64,000 nucleotides of DNA from assembly GCA_046328715.1 (NCBI GenBank), contig JAXLWB010000001.1, forward strand, positions 186,001 through 250,000, written 5' to 3'. Below, piece by piece: positions 15,742-25,557 of this stretch. The notes under the pieces were generated by a model. The model was not told the DNA's origin. It saw nothing but the letters and a program-made list of their open reading frames with translations, and did not search any database. Made by a program: the position numbers and the translations under genes. Numbering within the stretch: position 1 is the stretch's first letter; each line of letters starts with the position of its first letter. Source of the DNA: JAXLWB01 sp046328715. Lineage in GTDB: Bacteria; Chloroflexota; Anaerolineae; Caldilineales; Caldilineaceae.

Positions 15742-18700
15742 CTATTCATCTGCTGTGCCGAGGGTGACCACGATACGCTGTGGCTCCTCGTCACCATTCT
15801 GGTCTGGCGAGTAATAGTCGTAGGCTCCACTGGCTGGAGTCTGCGCTTTGACCGGATAGCGAGCGGTCAGGTGGTAGTTGAGGACGATTGGCTGACCGGG
15901 CACCACATTGGTCAAGTAGACATTGACCTGGCGTAAGGTGAAGTCGTAGCGATCAATTTGATCCTGAGCCACCATCACATCAAAGTCTTCGAGCACCGGT
16001 AAGAAGCCAGGGGGCACGCCGAGCGTTACCATCAAGGTGCCTGCCTCCTTCTCAGTTTGCAGTTCGACCGTGGCGGTCACACCAACTCGGTCGTTGATCT
16101 TCATCTCGGTGCGGTCATATTGCACATCGACCTTAACTGCTTGTTGGCTGCTTTCTCCCTGCATGACCGACCAGGGTAGATAGTAGTCGGTTAGCAGTTG
16201 ATACTGGACCGCTCGGTCGCCTTCAACCGTGATCTGAAGTTCGTTCTCAGCGGCGTCCAGGTTGTCGAAGTTGAGCATTTGTACGATATCGCCGTTGCTG
16301 TCATCGATCTGCACGGTTTGCTTCTGGCTACCATTGAGGGTAACGGTTACCGTGGCACTCTTGCCTTCGCCTCCTTCTTGTGCTGCGGCCAAGAGTGCCT
16401 TGAGCACGAGAACCGTAGTTTGGGTCGAGTAGTAGGTGCCGTTGCCATTGCGTTGAGCAATCAGCCCATCGATCGCCTTTTGTGCTGCATCTATATGTTG
16501 GTTGGCACGCAAGGCCGCCAGAACCATCATGGCTGACGTTTCAATATTGCTCACCTCGCCATAGCCACCCATGTAGGTGGTCGCCCCACTCTCCCATGAG
16601 AAGTAGCCTTCACCGCTTTCTTGGGCATGCACAACTAGCTGATCAAGTAAAGAGCTTGCAAGTTGATCGTGGTCATCGACCGCAAGCAGCGCATTGGCAA
16701 GAAGGGCCAGGGCATAAGGGTCAAGGTTGCTTTGCAGGTCATCTTTCGCTAACTGCTGTTTGATATAGTTGACTGCCTGCTGCGCTTGGTAGCTCTGTCC
16801 AAATCCTGCGTCACTCAAGGCCCAGAGGATATAGGCGGTGGGTAAGAGATTATCGCTGCCCATATGGTCCAGTCCACTTTCGATGGTCATACCTGAAGGT
16901 GACCAACTCCCATCCGCAGCCTGTTGATTCATGATAAAGTTGGCGGCTCGATCCAGCAGGTTCGCATCAACGTAGCTGACCTTGGCCATATCGCTGAATT
17001 CCATCAGGCCATAGGCGGTGAGCATCAGTTGCGGGGGTGGGTCGCCAAAGAGGCTGAAGCCGCCGGGGTAGTTGTCCACTTCAAAGCTGAGCAGCCGCTG
17101 ATAACCGAGGTTGATGTAGCGATCGGCGGTCATCTGTAATCTCGGACTGCTTTGGTTCGTGGCTTTGAGATAGTCGAGTACCAACACATTGGGATAGGTG
17201 GTGCTGCTGGTCTGTTCAAAACAACCATACGGTTCTTGCAACATGCCTTCGAGCCCGTCGACCACCTGGCTGACCACGCCGGGATAGAGCTTGACGGTCA
17301 AGCGGCTGCTCCCTGGAACGGCAGACTGCGGAGCAGCAATCGTGAAACTTTGTTCGGCTTGTAGCTTGCCATTGCGGGTGTCGAGCATGTGTTTGCCGTC
17401 TGGCACTACCTCGACTGACTTGAGCACTGCATCACTCATGTGGCTGCCGGTGGCGGTGATTTTGAACTCGTGTTGGCCAAAGCCGGTCACACGGATCGGA
17501 ATGTAGGCGGCGGCCACTTCGTTGGCGCCAATCTCAAAGCTCAACTCTGGCTCTTGTACGAATTCAAACCAATCGGCCTGCTCGACCGCCAGCTTGACCG
17601 TCTGCTTTTCAGCCAGATAGTTATAAACCGACACAGGCACGCTCACTTCGTCGCCAGCCGTCAAGAAGCGGGGAAAATCGGGTTCGACAAAGAAATCCTG
17701 GAAGACCTTGAGCGGAGCCTCGGCACTGCCCAAGGTCCCTTCCTTGTCCGACGCGAGCACACTGATCCGCCAGGTGGTGATCGAATCGGCAATCGGTACG
17801 TCGAGAGTTACATGGCCGTTGGCGTCAGTCTCTTGTTCGGGCAGCCAGAAGAGCGTTTCTGGAAAGAATTGGCGCAGACGAGGTGGTTCAGGGGCTCCAA
17901 TGGACCCTCCTGTTGCTGGTAACGCTTCAGTAATACCCTGATCAGCGCTGCTAGCCGACCCTGCCGGTGCTTCTGCGGCAGGTGCGGCGGCGGGTGCAGC
18001 AGCGGCACAGGCACTAATGACCCCACCTGCAAGCGAGAGCAAAAGCAATCCCATCAACAAATGGCGGCGCTTGCGGCTGCCATCATAGAAGGCTAGGCCA
18101 ATCAGGGGCAGGGCGAGGAGGGCACGGGTGGTCCAGCCTAGAATGAATTGCGGATTGGGTGAATCATCAGACGTCATTTGACCTTCGTAACTCGTGGTTC
18201 GTGACTCATGATTTGTAATTGATTCGCTGGCGAAGAAGCCAGCTAGGGCGATTTGCCGTGCGCGTTCTTCAACCGATGCCACAGAGTCTTCGCCACTCGC
18301 TACCTGCCACTTGCCACTCTCTGCCGTCTGGATGCTGGACGGCGTGTTGTCGTAGGGGGAGGTATCTTTGCTGCCGAAGTCGTCGAAGCCTTGAATTTCA
18401 TAGCGTGGCTCGAGCAGTTGGCGATTGAGCAGGAAGTAAGTGCGGGCAAAGCCTGGTTCCTGCGCCCCCAGGGCAAAGACGGATTCATCGACGATGCTGA
18501 CGCCTACAGCACCTTGCATTGGCTGGCCTTTGTTTTGTACCTGGATGTCGAGCGTGGCCGTGTCGCCCGGGCGATATTGATCGGCGTTGGCTTTGACGTC
18601 GATCTGCGCTGGCGCTGGATTGACCAGCACATAGCGGCGATCATTCTTGATTGTCCCCGACTGGTCGATCAAATAGGCGTTGAGTTCGAGTGTACCCAGC

Positions 18701-20229
18701 AGTGAACCATCGAGGTTGATGGCGGCCGAGGCTTTGCCATTTTTGACCGGGAGCGGCACGAGGGCAAAGGTCTGGCGTCCCTTGATGACATCGAGATAGA
18801 CGGTGCGGCTTTGACCGCGCACGACAATGTCGATGTTTAGGGTGTCACCAATGCGGTATTCGGCCTTTTCCGGGCGCAACAGCAACCCGTCCTCTCCGCC
18901 GACTACATCGAGCAATATCTTCTGCGTAGACGTGATACCACTCTGATCAGTAACGTCGAGCTTGAACGACTGCCGATTGAACTGGCTAGGTGTTATGGTA
19001 AATGTTGCCAAGCCGTAAAGGTCGGTGGTGAGTGTGATCGCCTGGCTTTTATCGGGCTTGACGAGCAACTGCGCTGACGCAGCGTCGGCACCGTCGGGAT
19101 AGTGGACGTGAACGTAGACGTTGTTTTCGAGCTTGTTGCGTAGGTCACCCGCTTCGCCAACCAGATCGACCAAGAGCGGCTGTTCGGCAACTGTGATGTC
19201 GTCGTCGATCTTTTCCTCGTGATTAGCGTTGTCGATGACGCTGATTTCTAGATCGAGTTTGGCGCTGGCGTTGTCGAGTTGGCCGACAAAATAATCTGGT
19301 ACAGTAAATTTGTAGTTGGCGACGCCCTGATCATCGGTGACGGATTCGATGGTCAACACTTCGTGGCGTTCCACATCGGTGGCAAAACCTTTGATCGTCA
19401 CCTTGCCTGCGCTCACTGGTTTACCAAAGAAATAGTTGGCAGTCACGGTGCCAGTGACGAGGTCGCCAGGGCGGTAGTAGCTCTGCTGGCTGTTGTACTC
19501 GACTTTGAAACGAGGTAAGATGTAGGGTTTCACTTCGACCGAGCGACGGCTGCTGTTTGGCCCCATCTCGGCTGTAATAAAGTAATCGCCGCTGGCAGCC
19601 TGCGTGTCGAGGGCAAAATCTGCCGATGCAATACCGTAGTCTGAAGTGGTGAGTTCTTTGCGCATCAGCTTATTGCCTTCGGGGTCGGCAACGGTGACAG
19701 TTAGCGTCATGCCCTGCGCTGCTTTGAGATTGTTGCTGTCCAGCGCCAACGTACGCAGGTGGATCGTCTGGCCGGGCTGGTAGATCGGTTTGTCGCTGCT
19801 GACGAGGACATTGTAGACCTTGCCCAGGTAGATTTCTTGTTGCAGGGTTTGAATGCCGTACTGAGTCTCAGCAGTAACCTGCATGGTCTGTCGTGGATTG
19901 CGGATCTGGTTTGCCTCGGGCGCGTTAAATTTGACACGCACAACGCCGTTGTCGTCTGTCTTGCCGGCGAAGATTGATTGTTGGTTACCCTCTGCATCAA
20001 CCAGGGTAATATCGACTTTGCGATCTTTCTCAACGGCGCCGCCATAGGGAGTGCGCACTTGCACCAGAAAGGTGTTGCGGCTTCCCGGTGCCACCCAACT
20101 GGTTTGACCGATGAGTGTGATGCCAGTGGTGGATTGTTGCTCGGGTCGTGGTGTGGGTGCAGGGCAGCCCAACAAAAAGACGATGAGCGGGATCAGAAAG
20201 CGGAGTAGTTTATAGCGTGAGTTGGTCAT
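15742..20229 (-). CDS. Bacterial alpha-2-macroglobulin-like lipoprotein with unusual internal insert
   Basis: 1495 residues. N-terminal lipoprotein signal LIPLIVFLLGC (Cys ~22), then repeated MG-type beta domains (VSSDKPIYQPGQTIHLRTLA is the typical MG2 motif). The thioester motif YGCFEQTSS lies at about residue 1003, followed by the alpha-alpha toroid (LMLTAYGLMEFSDMAKVSYV) and a receptor-binding-like end. The family traps proteases by the reactive thioester, here probably in the periplasm/cell envelope. Odd feature: residues ~625-790, about where the bait region should be, contain short-repeat-derived sequence (SITNHESRTTSYEGQMTS), a hydrophobic helix (RALLALPLIGLAFYDG), then KRRHLLMGLLLLSLAGGV followed by ISAC and an Ala/Pro linker, exactly like a second lipoprotein signal. 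See findings. Confidence 0.9.
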   Translation of the reverse strand: MTNSRYKLLRFLIPLIVFLLGCPAPTPRPEQQSTTGITLIGQTSWVAPGSRNTFLVQVRTPYGGAVEKDRKVDITLVDAEGNQQSIFAGKTDDNGVVRVKFNAPEANQIRNPRQTMQVTAETQYGIQTLQQEIYLGKVYNVLVSSDKPIYQPGQTIHLRTLALDSNNLKAAQGMTLTVTVADPEGNKLMRKELTTSDYGIASADFALDTQAASGDYFITAEMGPNSSRRSVEVKPYILPRFKVEYNSQQSYYRPGDLVTGTVTANYFFGKPVSAGKVTIKGFATDVERHEVLTIESVTDDQGVANYKFTVPDYFVGQLDNASAKLDLEISVIDNANHEEKIDDDITVAEQPLLVDLVGEAGDLRNKLENNVYVHVHYPDGADAASAQLLVKPDKSQAITLTTDLYGLATFTITPSQFNRQSFKLDVTDQSGITSTQKILLDVVGGEDGLLLRPEKAEYRIGDTLNIDIVVRGQSRTVYLDVIKGRQTFALVPLPVKNGKASAAINLDGSLLGTLELNAYLIDQSGTIKNDRRYVLVNPAPAQIDVKANADQYRPGDTATLDIQVQNKGQPMQGAVGVSIVDESVFALGAQEPGFARTYFLLNRQLLEPRYEIQGFDDFGSKDTSPYDNTPSSIQTAESGKWQVASGEDSVASVEERARQIALAGFFASESITNHESRTTSYEGQMTSDDSPNPQFILGWTTRALLALPLIGLAFYDGSRKRRHLLMGLLLLSLAGGVISACAAAAPAAAPAAEAPAGSASSADQGITEALPATGGSIGAPEPPRLRQFFPETLFWLPEQETDANGHVTLDVPIADSITTWRISVLASDKEGTLGSAEAPLKVFQDFFVEPDFPRFLTAGDEVSVPVSVYNYLAEKQTVKLAVEQADWFEFVQEPELSFEIGANEVAAAYIPIRVTGFGQHEFKITATGSHMSDAVLKSVEVVPDGKHMLDTRNGKLQAEQSFTIAAPQSAVPGSSRLTVKLYPGVVSQVVDGLEGMLQEPYGCFEQTSSTTYPNVLVLDYLKATNQSSPRLQMTADRYINLGYQRLLSFEVDNYPGGFSLFGDPPPQLMLTAYGLMEFSDMAKVSYVDANLLDRAANFIMNQQAADGSWSPSGMTIESGLDHMGSDNLLPTAYILWALSDAGFGQSYQAQQAVNYIKQQLAKDDLQSNLDPYALALLANALLAVDDHDQLASSLLDQLVVHAQESGEGYFSWESGATTYMGGYGEVSNIETSAMMVLAALRANQHIDAAQKAIDGLIAQRNGNGTYYSTQTTVLVLKALLAAAQEGGEGKSATVTVTLNGSQKQTVQIDDSNGDIVQMLNFDNLDAAENELQITVEGDRAVQYQLLTDYYLPWSVMQGESSQQAVKVDVQYDRTEMKINDRVGVTATVELQTEKEAGTLMVTLGVPPGFLPVLEDFDVMVAQDQIDRYDFTLRQVNVYLTNVVPGQPIVLNYHLTARYPVKAQTPASGAYDYYSPDQNGDEEPQRIVVTLGTADE

Positions 20230-20663
20230 GGGAGATTCCTCGTAATGGTTAAGGCTGAAATGTGCAGGTAGAATTCACTCTGTCACTTTGCCACTTGCAA
20301 CCTGCCTCTTTCCACCACTTTACGACGAATTTGGTGACAAAGCAAGGTTCAATTGTGTACCATTTGCGGAGGAGAGGTGTTACACTTCGTGCAACAGGGC
20401 TGCCAACGGATTTTGGGAACGGATTGAGTGGATTGTCAGTTGCAAGTTAATGCAACTGAGGCACAAATAAAGATGAAAATGATCGGTACGCCGATGACGT
20501 TGATTCTATGGATCACAGGCGGATAAAAATCCACAAAAATCCGTCTTGCTCCACCAAATCAGTGTTATCCGTGACCGATCCCCTGACACGAAGATGTCAG
20601 TTGGTATTCCAGGTATGAAATAGGTTTTATGTTATTCAAGCAATCGAGGTAAGGAGAATTTGT
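20230..20663. other. Divergent intergenic region without a gene
   Basis: About 430 bp between the divergent alpha-2-macroglobulin and SDR genes. It includes short degenerate repeats (GGATAAAAATCCACAAAAAT near 20520) and must hold promoters in both directions, but no clear -35/-10 pair could be chosen. No RNA gene was seen. Confidence 0.4.
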
Positions 20664-21455
20664 ATGCGACGGTTTGAAGGGAAGTCGGTGATTGTTACGG
20701 GGGGATCTTCGGGGATTGGCAAGGCCACGGCGGAACGATTTGCGCAGGAGGGGGCCAATGTGTTGATCTTTGCTGATCGGGCGGAGGAGTTGCGCGCCAC
20801 GGGTGCTGCCATGCGCAGTGCTGGCTACAGCGTGATCGACTCGCACGGTGATGTGGCGTCGTCTGCAGATGTGCAACGCACAGTACAAATGGCGATTGAC
20901 CAATTTGGCGGCGTCGATGTGCTGGTTGGCAATGCAGGGATCGCAACCAGCGAACCCTTTGTCCAGATCAGTGAGGAGCGCTGGGATCGGCTGATGAATG
21001 TCAACTTGAAGGGTATGTTTCTTTTTGCACAGGCTTGTGCCAAGCAAATGTTGAAACAAAAGCGGGGTGGAGCGCTGCTTTTTACCGCCTCGGTGAATGG
21101 GTTGGCTGCTGAGACTGGGCTGGCTTCCTATAATGCCTCCAAGGCGGCGATCATCCTGATGATGAAGACGATTGCCCTAGAGTTAGGGCCGTACCGTATC
21201 CGCGCCAATGCGGTCTGCCCAGGATTGATCCACACGCCGCTGACCCACAACTTTGTCGCCAACGATCCCAACTGGCAGACCTATGTGCGCAGCATTGCCT
21301 GGGGTCGTGCCGGCACCGCCGAGGAAGTCGCTGCTGCCTTTGCCTTCCTCGCCTCGGATGACGCTGTCTATATCACGGGTGAAACGATCAATGTCGATGG
21401 TGGGCAGATGGCGAAGTTGAGCGATCCTGGCTTGATTACAGGATTGGATTTGTAG
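20664..21455 (+). CDS. Short-chain dehydrogenase/reductase (SDR)
   Basis: 263 residues; AAGGAG lies 7 nt upstream of ATG 20664. Classical SDR features: NAD(P)-binding TGGSSGIG (about residues 12-19), NAG at the end of strand 4, catalytic Ser in TASVNG, and the YNASK pair (Tyr and Lys) at about 156-160. PG motif (CPGLIHTPLT) and the C-terminal ITGETINVDGG strand are also present. FADR after strand 2 hints at NAD preference. The substrate is not deducible. It stands alone between a divergent and a convergent gene. Confidence 0.92.
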   Translation: MRRFEGKSVIVTGGSSGIGKATAERFAQEGANVLIFADRAEELRATGAAMRSAGYSVIDSHGDVASSADVQRTVQMAIDQFGGVDVLVGNAGIATSEPFVQISEERWDRLMNVNLKGMFLFAQACAKQMLKQKRGGALLFTASVNGLAAETGLASYNASKAAIILMMKTIALELGPYRIRANAVCPGLIHTPLTHNFVANDPNWQTYVRSIAWGRAGTAEEVAAAFAFLASDDAVYITGETINVDGGQMAKLSDPGLITGLDL

Positions 21456-21695
21456 AGTCAAAATCTGACAAGGTGATACTGCTAGCGAAATCGCTGCCCG
21501 ATTACAATCGGCTACTGACACCGAGAAGTGCCTTCAGTCACCTGGTATTTTCTATTCGCCGGGTGCCTTCTGGGCGCGACTTTTCGCTGTCAGCAGGGGA
21601 ATTGATTCCCTTCTTGAATTCGCCAGCAGTATCACACGGTGAAGTAGATGCTCATTGGGGCGTTCAGTTTATTTTGTCCCCAAGTCATCCTGTCA

Positions 21696-22673
21696 TCATT
21701 GCTGCTGTTGCTGCATCTGCATCAACTCCAACAGCGTACGATTGTACTGTTCCTGGAGTTCCTGCTGGGTGGCGATGTAGGCGGGTTGGTTTTGCTCGTC
21801 AGCGTCATCCTCGCTGATCGGTTCTTCGGCTTGACGGACACGCACAGTCACGCTGAGTTCGCTGGAAGCGTTGCCACGGAAGGTGCCGCGTGTGGGCGGC
21901 ACATCGAAGTAATCCCGGCCGTAGCCGACCACAATGTGACGATCACCTGCCAAAACGTTGTTGGTCGGGTCGAAACCTACCCAGCCCCAATCAGGTAGCA
22001 GCACTTCGAGCCAGGCATGGGTGGCCCCAGCGGCTGAACGGTCAGCACGACGATGATAGAGATAGCCACTTACATAGCGGCAGGGGATGCGCAGATAGTT
22101 GCGCACCAGTGCTAGCATGATGTGCGTGTAATCTTGACAGACGCCACTACGCGTAGCTAAGGCATGGTCAATTGGGGAATCGACGTTGGTGCTTTGCGCG
22201 TCGTAGGCAAAGGTGCTGTACATTGTGTTGTTGAGTTGACGCAGCACGCTGAGTGGGTCTTCGCGTCGGCGTAGATCAAACTCGGTCGCTAACTCGTCGA
22301 GCGAAGGGGTACGCTGCGTCGATTCGCTCGGATTTAGCATTTCCCAATAATCGATTTGGCTAGACAACTCATCAATCCGTTCCCAATCAGCAGCGTGTAG
22401 CGTAGCTGGCAGCTTAGGAGCAGGCGACATTTGTACTTCGGATTCAGCAACAATAGATAATTCGTTATGGACGCCCGGAATATTGAATTGATGGATCATG
22501 TTGCCCAGATAATCTTCAAAGGCGTTTGCATGCGAAGTGGGGCGCGTGGTTAGTCTGAAATAGGTGCAATGTTGCATTTCAGTTGCACGAGGCTGCATCC
22601 GAATTTCAGTGATACTTTCGGCAATGGGAGCACTGTAGCGAAAGCGAGTGACATGGTGAATGTTGTACAACAT
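21696..22673 (-). CDS. Transglutaminase-like cysteine protease
   Basis: 325 residues. An N-terminal beta domain (YNIHHVTRFRYSAPIAESIT) is typical of the bacterial transglutaminase family. The catalytic core has Cys in RSGVCQDYTHIM, His in GATHAWLEVLLPDWGW and Asp in GFDPTNN. The C-terminus is Gln-rich. It is the third gene of an ATP-grasp / alpha-E / transglutaminase cluster reading leftward, an arrangement seen in many bacteria and predicted to make or modify peptide-like products. The gap upstream of its start carries six copies of a 7-bp repeat and no obvious Shine-Dalgarno. Confidence 0.9.
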   Translation of the reverse strand: MLYNIHHVTRFRYSAPIAESITEIRMQPRATEMQHCTYFRLTTRPTSHANAFEDYLGNMIHQFNIPGVHNELSIVAESEVQMSPAPKLPATLHAADWERIDELSSQIDYWEMLNPSESTQRTPSLDELATEFDLRRREDPLSVLRQLNNTMYSTFAYDAQSTNVDSPIDHALATRSGVCQDYTHIMLALVRNYLRIPCRYVSGYLYHRRADRSAAGATHAWLEVLLPDWGWVGFDPTNNVLAGDRHIVVGYGRDYFDVPPTRGTFRGNASSELSVTVRVRQAEEPISEDDADEQNQPAYIATQQELQEQYNRTLLELMQMQQQQQ

Positions 22674-22680
22674 AAGAATT

Positions 22681-22722
22681 GCGGATTGCGGATTGCGGAT
22701 TGCGGATTGCGGATTGCGGATT
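22681..22722. repeat. Six tandem copies of GCGGATT in front of the transglutaminase gene
   Basis: Six exact consecutive 7-bp units fill most of the 79-bp gap between the alpha-E and transglutaminase genes, starting 8 bp upstream of the latter's ATG. Exact head-to-tail repeats of this kind change copy number easily. Confidence 0.95.
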
Positions 22723-22752
22723 TGCGCCTGATCCGGAGTTAGGCAATTCGCG

Positions 22753-23721
22753 TTATGCTGGAATTAGTTTCTCTTCGATTGGATAGTTAATGTACGTTTG
22801 ATAGACGGCGTCGTGAAGTTGATAGCAGCGGTTTTGAATATCGTTCAAAAAGGAACTAAGTCCGCCATCGATCACTTCGTCGATCTGTCCATAGTCTAAC
22901 ATGGCATGGAGCCGACCGGCCAAACGATTGACCCGTGAGCCCTTATGCGTTTCCGTATCAACTGCGATAGCGGTAAGTGATTCCTGCAACGCATGCACGG
23001 CAAAACGCACTGAATGAGGAAAGGCGGGATTGAGCACCAGGAATTCGGCCACCCGCAACGGTTGAATGTTAGCCGTATGCACCTTGCTATAGGCTTCAAA
23101 GGCGGCACAGCCACGTAACAATCCTACCCAATCGAGATAGGTCTGCTGATCGCTGACTGTATTGGGCGATTTGGGGTCAAAAAGTTCGTCAAACTCGCAG
23201 GCCACCAGCGACGCTGTCGTAAGCACACGCTCGATATATTGACCAACACGAATAAATTGCCACCCTTGATCATGGCTCATGCGCGAATCAGTCATGCCTT
23301 GCACCAGGTAGATGCCCTCGTTGATCGAATGATAGAACTCGTGCGGTTCTCCTTCCCAAATCGCTTCGGCGTTGGTCTGACGAATTTTGAGATAGATCTG
23401 GTTGATCTGCTCGAACATGAGCGAGTTGATCTGCTCGCGAATTTGTCGGGCATTTTCACGCGCCAGGGCAATGCAATTGCTCAACGAATTGGCGTTGCTG
23501 GGTGAAAAGGTCAGCACTTGGGCAAATTCATAGTCACTTTCAATCGAAAGGGTACTCTGATGGGTAAGGCAGGCGGCAATCCGATTGCGCCTGCGCCCTG
23601 CCTCTTCGCTTGCCTGATCTAACACCAAATTGAGATGGATATCCAGTTGGCGGGCAACATGTTCTGCACGCTCTAAGTAGCGGCTCATCCAGTAGAGACT
23701 GTCGGCAACGCGTGAAAGCAT
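22753..23721 (-). CDS. Alpha-E domain protein (DUF403 family)
   Basis: 322 residues from ATG 23721, preceded by a GGGGGAG ribosome site. The start LSRVADSLYWMSRYLERAEH is the signature of the alpha-E family, followed by an all-helical body (for example LNLVLDQASEEAGRRRNR, QFIRVGQYIERVLTTASLV). No enzymatic residues are established. The family almost always accompanies a circularly permuted ATP-grasp protein and a transglutaminase, as here. Confidence 0.92.
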   Translation of the reverse strand: MLSRVADSLYWMSRYLERAEHVARQLDIHLNLVLDQASEEAGRRRNRIAACLTHQSTLSIESDYEFAQVLTFSPSNANSLSNCIALARENARQIREQINSLMFEQINQIYLKIRQTNAEAIWEGEPHEFYHSINEGIYLVQGMTDSRMSHDQGWQFIRVGQYIERVLTTASLVACEFDELFDPKSPNTVSDQQTYLDWVGLLRGCAAFEAYSKVHTANIQPLRVAEFLVLNPAFPHSVRFAVHALQESLTAIAVDTETHKGSRVNRLAGRLHAMLDYGQIDEVIDGGLSSFLNDIQNRCYQLHDAVYQTYINYPIEEKLIPA

Positions 23722-23737
23722 AAAACTCCCCCAAAGG

Positions 23738-23795
23738 TGGGAAATTGAGAGCGGGAAATTAGAAATCAGTCACCAATCTCCTAATCTCTCAATCT
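23738..23795. repeat. Short-repeat hairpin between ATP-grasp and alpha-E genes
   Basis: GAAATTGAGAGCGGGAAATT units face AATCTCCTAATCTCTCAATC units. The right arm runs up to the stop codon of the ATP-grasp gene. Confidence 0.7.
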
Positions 23796-25268
23796 CTATT
23801 TACTCAACACCCATGTATCCTTACTCCCGCCACCCTGCGACGAATTGACCACCAACGAGCCGCGGCGCAATGCCACACGGGTGAGGCCGCCGGGCAGTAT
23901 GGTGACGCGCGAGCCATACATGATGTAGGGTCGCAGGTCAATGTGGCGACCTTCGACGCTATCGCCTAGGAAGCAAGGGGCACGAGAAAGGGTGATGGTT
24001 GGTTGGGCAATGTAGTTGCGCGGGTTGGCGCAAACCAAATCGTGAAATTTAGCGCGCTCGGCCAACGTGCTGTGTGGTCCGATCAACATGCCGTAGCCGC
24101 CTGATTCGCCCACGGCTTTGACGACCAGCTTATCGAGATTCTCCAGCACATGGCTACGATCCTCTTTGCGCTCACACAGATAGGTCTCGATGTTGGGCAG
24201 GATCGGATCTTCCTTGAGATAATAGCGAATCATCTGCGGCACATAGGCATAGACCGCCTTGTCATCGGCCACGCCGGTACCGATGGCATTGGCCAGGGTC
24301 ACATTGCCACTGCGGTAGGCATTGAACAAACCTGGTACACCCAACATCGAATCTTTACGAAAGACCAACGGATCGATAAAATCATCGTCGATACGACGGT
24401 AGATCACATCCACCCGTTGCAATCCAGCGGTACTGCGCAGATAAACCTTGTTGTCGTGAGTCAGCAAATCGCGACCTTCTACCAGTTGGATACCCATCTG
24501 CCGAGCCAGAAAGGTGTGCTCAAAATAGGCCGAGTTATAAACACCAGGCGAGAGCAGCACAATATTCGGGTTGATCGAGCTTTCCGGGGCCAGAGTCTGC
24601 ATTGTACTGAGCAAGGCCTGCCCGTAGTAGTCGAGAGGTCGTACCGCGTAACGGTTGAAGAGCCCCGGAAAGGTGCGCTTCATCACCTGGCGATTGACCA
24701 GCATGTAGGACGCACCGCTCGGCACACGCAGATTGTCCTCCAACACGGCAAAACGCCCATCCGGTTGGCGGATCAAATCGGTGCCGACGACAGCAACGTA
24801 AATGCCATGTGGCACATCGACGTTGCGCATCTCGCGCCGAAAGTGTTTGCTGCTATAGATCAACTCAAAGGGAACGACCTTGTCGCTGAGAATCTGGCCT
24901 TTGTGATAGATGTCGTTGAGAAAGAGATTGAGTGCCGTGATGCGCTGCGTCAAGCCACGCTCGATGGTGTCCCATTCGGCGGCTGTAATAACCCGCGGCA
25001 GCAGGTCAAAGGGAAAGATGCGTTCGGTACCCTGCGAATCACTGTAGACCGTGAAGGTGATGCCTTGAAAGAGAAAGGACTTGTCGGCAGATTTTTGCCG
25101 CTCCTGCAACTCAGCAGGGGTCAGTTCGAGCAAGGCTTGGTAGAGCAGTTGATATTGCGGCCGCGGGTTGCCTTTGCCGTCAAACATTTCATCAAAGGCC
25201 CCATCAAGCGCATAGTTGTCAAAAGGCGGCTGATGCAGGTGAATCGTAGCCAGGTCAGGTTCGTCCAT
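23796..25268 (-). CDS. Circularly permuted ATP-grasp protein (type 2)
   Basis: About 490 residues from ATG 25268 (MDEPDLATIHLHQ); a TTG at 25292 would add eight residues, and neither start has a clear ribosome site. Family features: FDEMFDGKGNPRPQYQLLY near the N-terminus, FPFDLLPRVI, VLEDNLRVPSGASYMLVNR, LLSPGVYNSAYFEHTFLARQ, GTGVADDKAVYAYVPQMIRYYL, and VVKAVGESGGYGMLIGP, which supply the nucleotide and Mg ligands. ATP-grasp enzymes ligate a carboxylate to an amine through acyl phosphate. First gene of the three-gene cluster with alpha-E and transglutaminase. Confidence 0.9.
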   Translation of the reverse strand: MDEPDLATIHLHQPPFDNYALDGAFDEMFDGKGNPRPQYQLLYQALLELTPAELQERQKSADKSFLFQGITFTVYSDSQGTERIFPFDLLPRVITAAEWDTIERGLTQRITALNLFLNDIYHKGQILSDKVVPFELIYSSKHFRREMRNVDVPHGIYVAVVGTDLIRQPDGRFAVLEDNLRVPSGASYMLVNRQVMKRTFPGLFNRYAVRPLDYYGQALLSTMQTLAPESSINPNIVLLSPGVYNSAYFEHTFLARQMGIQLVEGRDLLTHDNKVYLRSTAGLQRVDVIYRRIDDDFIDPLVFRKDSMLGVPGLFNAYRSGNVTLANAIGTGVADDKAVYAYVPQMIRYYLKEDPILPNIETYLCERKEDRSHVLENLDKLVVKAVGESGGYGMLIGPHSTLAERAKFHDLVCANPRNYIAQPTITLSRAPCFLGDSVEGRHIDLRPYIMYGSRVTILPGGLTRVALRRGSLVVNSSQGGGSKDTWVLSK

Positions 25269-25480
25269 GAGCGTTGGTGAATAGAAGGACAAATTTGTGT
25301 TTGGAAGTTGTAGAGATGTGGATTATTAGTAACTCTGTAATTACGTAATATCCAATTCCTCTCTTTTGCTGGCGGATTATAAAAGGGTCACAAAAATAGG
25401 TCAAATTGTGTAGCTGAATCCACTTTCTGCTTGTTGAAATTGCTGCACTGCGAGAAATTTAGTTGTGCGTTTTGTACAAG

Positions 25481-25535
25481 GAGGTTGGAGGGGTGAGGAA
25501 GAAGAACTAACCTCACCCCTCACCCCTCCAACCTC
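25481..25535. repeat. Perfect 18-bp hairpin upstream of hydrolase
   Basis: GAGGTTGGAGGGGTGAGG (25481-25498) is an exact complement of CCTCACCCCTCCAACCTC (25518-25535), with an extra CCTCACCC unit in the loop. It lies 23 bp before the hydrolase ATG. Confidence 0.9.
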
Positions 25536-25557
25536 TAACCTGGAGCTTAAAGTGAAG

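Noticed and set aside
22681..22722. CRISPR-like direct repeats
   Set aside because: Units are 7 bp, contiguous, without spacers; no cas genes nearby.
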